Of a stretch of DNA of 10,368 bases, positions 7,108 through 10,368 are shown one piece after another. The position numbers were made by a program, and so were the translations under genes. Positions within the stretch are counted from its first letter, which is position 1. Every line of letters starts with the position of its first letter. The notes under the pieces are model-generated. The model made no database searches and was not told where the DNA came from. It saw nothing but the letters and a program-made list of their open reading frames with translations. This DNA comes from Pseudomonadota bacterium (GTDB lineage: Bacteria; Pseudomonadota; Gammaproteobacteria; Xanthomonadales; Xanthomonadaceae): NCBI GenBank assembly GCA_023423235.1, contig JAFAFY010000433.1, forward strand, positions 1 through 10,368. Reading direction: 5' to 3'.

Positions 7108-7788
7108 TCAGACCGGGACGAGCGACCAGCTGTCGGTCGACGGCAGCTGGGCCTGGCCGCCGGGCGTGGAATGCGAGACCACCTGCATGCTGGCGCTCAG
7201 CCACAGGAACAGCTCGCGGAACTGCAGCCCCTGCAGGCGCTTGACCCCGCGCGTGCCGTTGCGGCTGAACTGCCCCAGTGCCTCGTCGTCGGCATGGCCG
7301 ACCGCGATCGGGAACACCGCGACCTTGTTCGCCACTTCGGCGTCGTGGCAGCGGCGGGCGGCCGCCTCCCACGGATCGGTCGGCACGCCGTCGCTCATCA
7401 GGAACAGCCAGGGCCGGGTGTAGGCGATGCCGGCGGCGCGGAAGCGCGCCTTCTCGTCCTCGATCTCGTCGAGTGCCAGTTCCACCGCGCGGCCCATCGG
7501 CGTGGTGCCGGTGGCCTCCAGCGCCGGCGCCGCGAAATCCATCGCGTCGCACCAGTCGCCGGCAACATCCGCGTGGTCCATGCCGCCGTAGGTGACCACC
7601 AGCACGCGTACGCGCTTGGCCGCGATCACGTCGTCCTTGAGCTCGCGCTCCAGCAGCTTGAGGCCTTCGCTGAGCTGCTGGATCGGCGCCCCGCCCATGC
7701 TGCCCGAACAGTCGAGCACCAGCACCAGCGGCGTGCGCTGCTCGGTGTTGTCGACCAGTGCGACGTCTGGAATGCCGATATCCGTCAT
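7108..7788 (-). CDS. TerY-like von Willebrand factor A domain protein
   Basis: This 226-residue cytoplasmic protein is almost entirely one vWA domain. The metal-ion-dependent adhesion site is complete: DCSGS (Asp26, Ser28, Ser30), Thr96 in TTPMG, and Asp133 in MSDG. The segment RPWLFLMSDGVPTDPW (125-140) is typical of TerY/YegL proteins. No signal peptide is seen, which argues for a cytoplasmic scaffold or sensor rather than a surface adhesin. It is the first gene of the triad; the phosphatase starts two bases after its stop. AGGGAA, eight bases before the ATG at 7788, is a reasonable ribosome binding site. TerY-type vWA proteins are thought to assemble partners around the kinase and phosphatase, but the ligand here is unknown. 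The nearest known context match is E. coli yegL. Confidence 0.92.
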   Translation of the reverse strand: MTDIGIPDVALVDNTEQRTPLVLVLDCSGSMGGAPIQQLSEGLKLLERELKDDVIAAKRVRVLVVTYGGMDHADVAGDWCDAMDFAAPALEATGTTPMGRAVELALDEIEDEKARFRAAGIAYTRPWLFLMSDGVPTDPWEAAARRCHDAEVANKVAVFPIAVGHADDEALGQFSRNGTRGVKRLQGLQFRELFLWLSASMQVVSHSTPGGQAQLPSTDSWSLVPV

Positions 7789-7827
7789 CGATGCGGTTCC
7801 CTGCCTGAATAGTGGGCCGGGAGGTTA

Positions 7828-7841
7828 GCGCGGAACCGCGC
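7828..7841. other. Short GC palindrome between the MFS and vWA genes
   Basis: GCGCGG-AA-CCGCGC lies in the 65-bp gap between the transporter stop (7854) and the vWA start (7788). It could fold into a small hairpin or be a protein site. No T tract follows and no clear promoter is visible, so it does not settle whether the transporter and the triad share a transcript. Confidence 0.3.
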
Positions 7842-7853
7842 GCAGGCGCCACA

Positions 7854-9119
7854 TCATGCGCAGCCGGGCGGCGCCGAGGCGGGCCGTGCGCGCGAGGCGC
7901 GCAGTTCCCAGCGCCAGAACAGCCAGCCCACCAGCATGAACACCGCGCCGGCCAGCGCCAGGTGCAGCGGCGTGTCGCTGACCAGCGGCGAGAGCAGGCC
8001 GGCGACCACGGCGTTGAGCACCAGTCCGGTAAAGGCCTGCAGCGACGAGGCCGAGCCGCGCATGCCCGGATACATGTCCAGGATCGCCAAAGTCAGGATC
8101 GGAAACACCAGGGCGATGCCGAGCGCGTTGAGGGTCATCGGCAGCACCGCCCACGGCACCGTCGGCACCTCGACCAGCAGGTTGTAGCCCAGGTTCACCG
8201 CCATCGCCACGCCGCTGCAGGCAAAGCCGATGTTCGCCAGCCGGGTACCGGTGATGCGTCCGGCCGCGCGGCCCGAAAGATAGGCGCCGATCATCATGCC
8301 GCTGATCATCGGGATGAAGAACCAGCCGAACTGGCGTTCGCCCAGCCCCAGGTGGTCCATCACGAACACCGGCGCCGAGGCGATGTACAGGAACAGCGCG
8401 GAGAAGTTGAACGCACCGGCCGCGGCGATGCGCTGGAAGCGCGGATTGAAGGCGATCGCCAGGTAGTCGCGCAGCAGTTGGCGCGGCGCCAGCGTGCCGC
8501 GCGCCGCCGGCGGATGGGTTTCCGGCAGGCGCAGCCAGGTCACCACGAACAGCACCGCCGAGAACGCCACCAGGAACCAGAAGATCAGCGGCCAGCGACC
8601 CCAGCCCAGCAGCCAGCCGCCGATGATCGGCGCGATCGCCGGGGCGATGCCGAAGATCATCGAGACCTGGCTCATCAGCCGCTGCGCATCGTCGCCATGC
8701 AGCACGTCGCGGATCACCGCGCGTCCCACGATCAGGCCCACGCCCGCCGACAGCCCCTGCAGCGCGCGGAACACCAGCAGCGTGCCGAGATCGCCTGCCA
8801 GCGCGCAGCCCACCGACGCGGCGATGAACACCGCCAGCCCGCCCAGGATCACCCGGCGCCGGCCGATCGCGTCCGACAGAGGCCCATGGACCACGCTCAT
8901 CAGCGCATAGGCGACCAGGTACACCGCGATGGTCTGCTGCATCGCGAGCCGGTCGGCGCCCAGATCGGCACCCATCGCCGGGAATGCCGGAAAGATCGTG
9001 TCGATCGAGAACGGCCCGAACATCGCCAGCCCCGCCAGCAGCAATGCCAGCGTGCGCATGCCCGGCATCCGCGGCGCGCGCGCACCCCGCCCCGGCGTGG
9101 GAGTGCCGGGCGCGCTCAT
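7854..9119 (-). CDS. Bcr/CflA-type MFS multidrug efflux transporter
   Basis: This 421-residue inner-membrane protein has about 12 hydrophobic helices. The helix-1 region FSIDTIFPAFPAM (37-49) is typical of the Bcr/CflA drug:H+ antiporter branch of the major facilitator superfamily. MFS motif A appears as GPLSDAIGRRR (79-89) and is followed by FRALQGLSAGVG (117-128). The late segment DMYPGMRGSASSLQAF is also characteristic of this branch. Family members export drugs such as bicyclomycin, chloramphenicol or sulfonamides; the substrate here cannot be told. The start could be the ATG at 9119 or one of two later ATGs (residues 18 and 21), since the first 17 residues are Pro/Gly/Arg-rich and no good ribosome binding site is seen. 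The stop lies 65 bp before the vWA start on the same strand, so it may head that operon. Confidence 0.92.
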   Translation of the reverse strand: MSAPGTPTPGRGARAPRMPGMRTLALLLAGLAMFGPFSIDTIFPAFPAMGADLGADRLAMQQTIAVYLVAYALMSVVHGPLSDAIGRRRVILGGLAVFIAASVGCALAGDLGTLLVFRALQGLSAGVGLIVGRAVIRDVLHGDDAQRLMSQVSMIFGIAPAIAPIIGGWLLGWGRWPLIFWFLVAFSAVLFVVTWLRLPETHPPAARGTLAPRQLLRDYLAIAFNPRFQRIAAAGAFNFSALFLYIASAPVFVMDHLGLGERQFGWFFIPMISGMMIGAYLSGRAAGRITGTRLANIGFACSGVAMAVNLGYNLLVEVPTVPWAVLPMTLNALGIALVFPILTLAILDMYPGMRGSASSLQAFTGLVLNAVVAGLLSPLVSDTPLHLALAGAVFMLVGWLFWRWELRASRARPASAPPGCA

Positions 9120-9292
9120 CGCGGCGCCGCAACGGCGGAGAGGCCGGTGTCCACACTGCTTGGCATGCCTGGGGCGCACGTCCGTACGGCGTGCCCGGCG
9201 ACGGCAGGCACATGGCCGCTGCGCTTGCGCTCGGCTTGCGCGGCGGCGACGGCGGTCGCCGACCGCGCCGGTGCCAGCGGGGTCTGGATCAT
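9116..9292 (-). CDS. Possible 58-residue leader ORF upstream of the MFS gene
   Basis: A minus-strand frame from the ATG at 9292 ends in a TGA that overlaps the transporter ATG as ATGA. This arrangement often marks translational coupling. The codons end in G or C at roughly four in five positions, close to the real genes but expected in such GC-rich DNA. The peptide starts MIQTPLAPARSATAV, is Ala/Arg-rich and has no recognisable domain or membrane segment. No ribosome binding site is evident, so it may be chance. Confidence 0.2.
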   Translation of the reverse strand: MIQTPLAPARSATAVAAAQAERKRSGHVPAVAGHAVRTCAPGMPSSVDTGLSAVAAPR

Positions 9293-9473
9293 GGCGAGGG
9301 GTCTCGAAAGTGCCGCAGCCGGGCGGGCTGCCGGAGCGGCGGAAGGGCCGCGCGTGCGGCCCGGCGGGCCGCGGGCGCCTATGATAGGCGCGCCCTCCTT
9401 GCACGTCAGCCGATCCCGGGGATCCACAGCGTTCCGCGGCCCCGCTGGCCTGCCGCCGTTCATCTGCGCCCAT
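9120..9473. other. Intergenic region between MFS and the gcvP promoter
   Basis: About 350 bases separate the divergent MFS and gcvP units. Apart from the doubtful 58-residue ORF at 9116-9292 and the palindrome at 9375-9391, I see no gene, RNA or repeat here. The promoter for the MFS gene should lie in this stretch. Confidence 0.5.
9375..9391. promoter_or_regulatory. Palindrome with -10-like cores on both strands
   Basis: GCGCCTAT-G-ATAGGCGC is a perfect 8+8 palindrome. It contains TATGAT on the plus strand and TATCAT on the minus strand, each close to the -10 consensus TATAAT. The minus-strand core would suit a promoter for the MFS gene, and the symmetry could equally be an operator. No convincing -35 box is visible. 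Confidence 0.35.
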
Positions 9474-9502
9474 CCGACGCCACGGCCCAGCCCCGCTATA
9501 CT
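9474..9502 (+). promoter_or_regulatory. Probable promoter of the glycine riboswitch-gcvP transcript
   Basis: TATACT (9497-9502) is a good -10 box. The hexamer CCGACG (9474-9479), 17 bases upstream, is a weak -35 sharing GAC with TTGACA. Transcription would start at about 9509, a few bases before the first aptamer, which is where a riboswitch transcript should begin. Confidence 0.55.
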
Positions 9503-9512
9503 GGCGCGGTTC

Positions 9513-9706
9513 GCAGTGGGAGAAGCGGGGCAACCCGCTGCCGTAGGCGCAACCGCCCGGAATCGCTCAGGCCCAACACCGCTGCGGGACCCACACTCTG
9601 GAGAGACCGGCCGCCGGGGCATTGGCGCACCGGCGCCGAAGGGGCACGAAGTCCGGCGACGCGCCTGCGCCGCCGCTTCCAAACTCTCAGGCAAAAGGAC
9701 AGAGGG
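9513..9706 (+). promoter_or_regulatory. Tandem glycine riboswitch
   Basis: Two glycine aptamers lie in series. Aptamer 1 (about 9513-9585) is closed by GCAGTGG with CCGCTGC. It carries the GGGAGA core, a hairpin AGCGGG-GCAA-CCCGCT (9524-9539), GCCGTAGG and CTCAGGCCCAACACC. Aptamer 2 (about 9594-9706) is closed by CTCTG (9596-9600) with CAGAG (9700-9704). It carries GGAGAG, GCCGAAGGGGCA (9635-9646) and the hallmark ACTCTCAGGCAAAAGGACAG near its 3' end. These are the conserved blocks of the glycine riboswitch family, whose usual output is to turn on glycine cleavage genes when glycine is abundant. gcvP directly downstream agrees. The short linker between the aptamers is typical of the tandem form. 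Confidence 0.93.
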
Positions 9707-9712
9707 GCGCGA

Positions 9713-9732
9713 GGAAGGCCACGCGGTCTTCC
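9713..9732 (+). other. Hairpin just after aptamer 2, candidate expression platform
   Basis: GGAAGGCC (9713-9720) pairs with GGTCTTCC (9725-9732), with one G-U pair and a four-base loop ACGC. It begins about seven bases after the riboswitch. No T tract follows, so it is not a standard terminator. It may be part of the switch or simply leader structure. Confidence 0.35.
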
Positions 9733-9849
9733 GGCGTGGTCCGGCGTCACCGGAGCCAGGCGGCCGCCTCGATGCGCAGCCGCGGCTTCCGGCCCGCCGA
9801 AACACGACGGCGGATGCTGGCCGCTCCACCCGGAAGGCACAGGCCGTTC

Positions 9850-9933
9850 CGTCGTTCCCGCACAGGCGGAAACCCGGCGACTCCCGCCCCACAGGCGCGC
9901 AGTCGCTGGATCCCCGCCAATGCGGGGATGGCG
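9850..9933. repeat. Imperfect palindromic intergenic repeat (xanthomonad REP-like)
   Basis: The left arm (from CGTCGTTCCCGC to GGCGACT, 9850-9882) matches the reverse complement of the right arm (AGTCGCTGGATCC to GGGATGGCG, 9901-9933) at 24 of 33 positions, around an 18-base centre. Each arm itself holds a small inverted repeat, for example CCCCGCCAATGCGGGG. The GTTCCCGC/GCTGGATCCCCGC wording resembles dispersed intergenic palindromes common in Xanthomonadaceae genomes; that link is from memory and not checked. It lies inside the untranslated leader of gcvP. Confidence 0.7.
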
Positions 9934-9991
9934 TGGCGACCCGTTGCCGGCCCCGGTTTCCGCGTCCCCACTCTTCTTCCGGATCTCCGCC

Positions 9992-10368
9992 ATGTCCAAG
10001 ACCACGCCCGCTTCCGTCGCGCCCGCGCTGTCCGCGCTCGAACACGCCTCGGCCTTCGTCGACCGCCACATCGGCCCGAACGATGCCGAGATCGCCGACA
10101 TGCTGCGCGTGGTCGGCTACGACAGCCTGGATGCGATGACCGCCGCCATCGTGCCTGGCGGTATCGCCTCGGGCGATGCGCTGGCACTGCCCGCGCCGGT
10201 CACCGAGGTCGAGGCGCTGGCGAAAATCCGCGCCATCGCGCAGAAGAACCGGGTGCTGCGCAGCTTCATCGGCCAGGGCTATTACGGCACCTACACGCCC
10301 AACGTCATCCTGCGCAACATCCTGGAGAACCCGGCCTGGTACACGGCCTACACGCCCTACCAGGCGGA
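9992..10368 (+). CDS. gcvP: Glycine dehydrogenase (decarboxylating), P-protein of the glycine cleavage system, 5' part
   Basis: The first 125 residues are present before the window ends; the full protein is usually about 950 residues. The start (SALEHASAFVDRHIGP, then DAEIADMLRVVGYDSLD) and the segment FIGQGYYGTYTPNVILRNILENP are strongly conserved in GcvP. The protein uses pyridoxal phosphate to decarboxylate glycine and passes the aminomethyl group to the lipoyl arm of GcvH. The PLP-lysine lies beyond the window. The ATG at 9992 has only a weak ribosome site (GGA at 9981-9983). A leader of about 285 bases separates it from the riboswitch, which should make expression respond to glycine. No gcvT or gcvH is adjacent upstream, so gcvP appears to be a separate unit. 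Confidence 0.96.
   Translation, partial: MSKTTPASVAPALSALEHASAFVDRHIGPNDAEIADMLRVVGYDSLDAMTAAIVPGGIASGDALALPAPVTEVEALAKIRAIAQKNRVLRSFIGQGYYGTYTPNVILRNILENPAWYTAYTPYQA

Noticed and set aside
7106..7852. Upstream extension of the PP2C frame through the vWA gene
   Set aside because: It overlaps the whole vWA gene in another frame. The GTG at 7105 gives the expected PP2C N-terminus.
7812..10139. Plus-strand open frame of 775 codons across the MFS gene, riboswitch and gcvP start
   Set aside because: It is opposite the MFS gene and runs through a structured riboswitch. Its product is low-complexity Arg/Gln/His/Ala sequence.

Overview
The window is GC-rich bacterial DNA with dense genes and strong G/C third-codon-position bias. 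The gene set suggests a gammaproteobacterium of the Xanthomonadaceae/Lysobacteraceae (Lysobacter, Luteimonas, Pseudoxanthomonas or Stenotrophomonas type). The clues are an ACE-like M2 peptidase lipoprotein, a free-standing gcvP behind a tandem glycine riboswitch, and a palindromic intergenic repeat of the kind common in xanthomonads. The genus is an inference. I see no tRNA, rRNA, CRISPR array, transposase or phage gene.

Layout. A small secreted protein of unknown function (minus, 211-708) diverges from a lipoprotein angiotensin-converting-enzyme-like dipeptidyl carboxypeptidase (plus, 876-2888). A perfect 11-bp stem hairpin (2911-2936) follows the peptidase and probably ends transcription from both sides. 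From 7788 down to 3026 runs a compact minus-strand cluster of four genes. In transcription order these are a TerY-like von Willebrand A protein, a PP2C-type phosphatase, a membrane-anchored protein kinase with a Cys/His cluster, and a three-helix membrane protein ending in two TonB C-terminal-like domains. A Bcr/CflA-type MFS efflux transporter (7854-9119) lies 65 bp upstream on the same strand and may be co-transcribed. A long intergenic region (about 9120-9991) then holds a plausible promoter, a tandem glycine riboswitch and an interspersed palindromic repeat. It leads to the start of gcvP (9992, cut by the window end).

How they work together. The vWA-PP2C-kinase trio matches the 'TerY-P' signalling triad, whose E. 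coli counterpart is yegL-yegK-yegI. The less familiar part is the fourth gene. Its start overlaps the kinase stop by ATGA, so it is probably translationally coupled. Its protein would place a duplicated TonB-C-like module in the periplasm, giving a possible phospho-signalling-to-envelope system. No ter biosynthesis or TerD-like genes are in the window. The riboswitch-gcvP unit is classical: glycine sensing controls the glycine cleavage P-protein.
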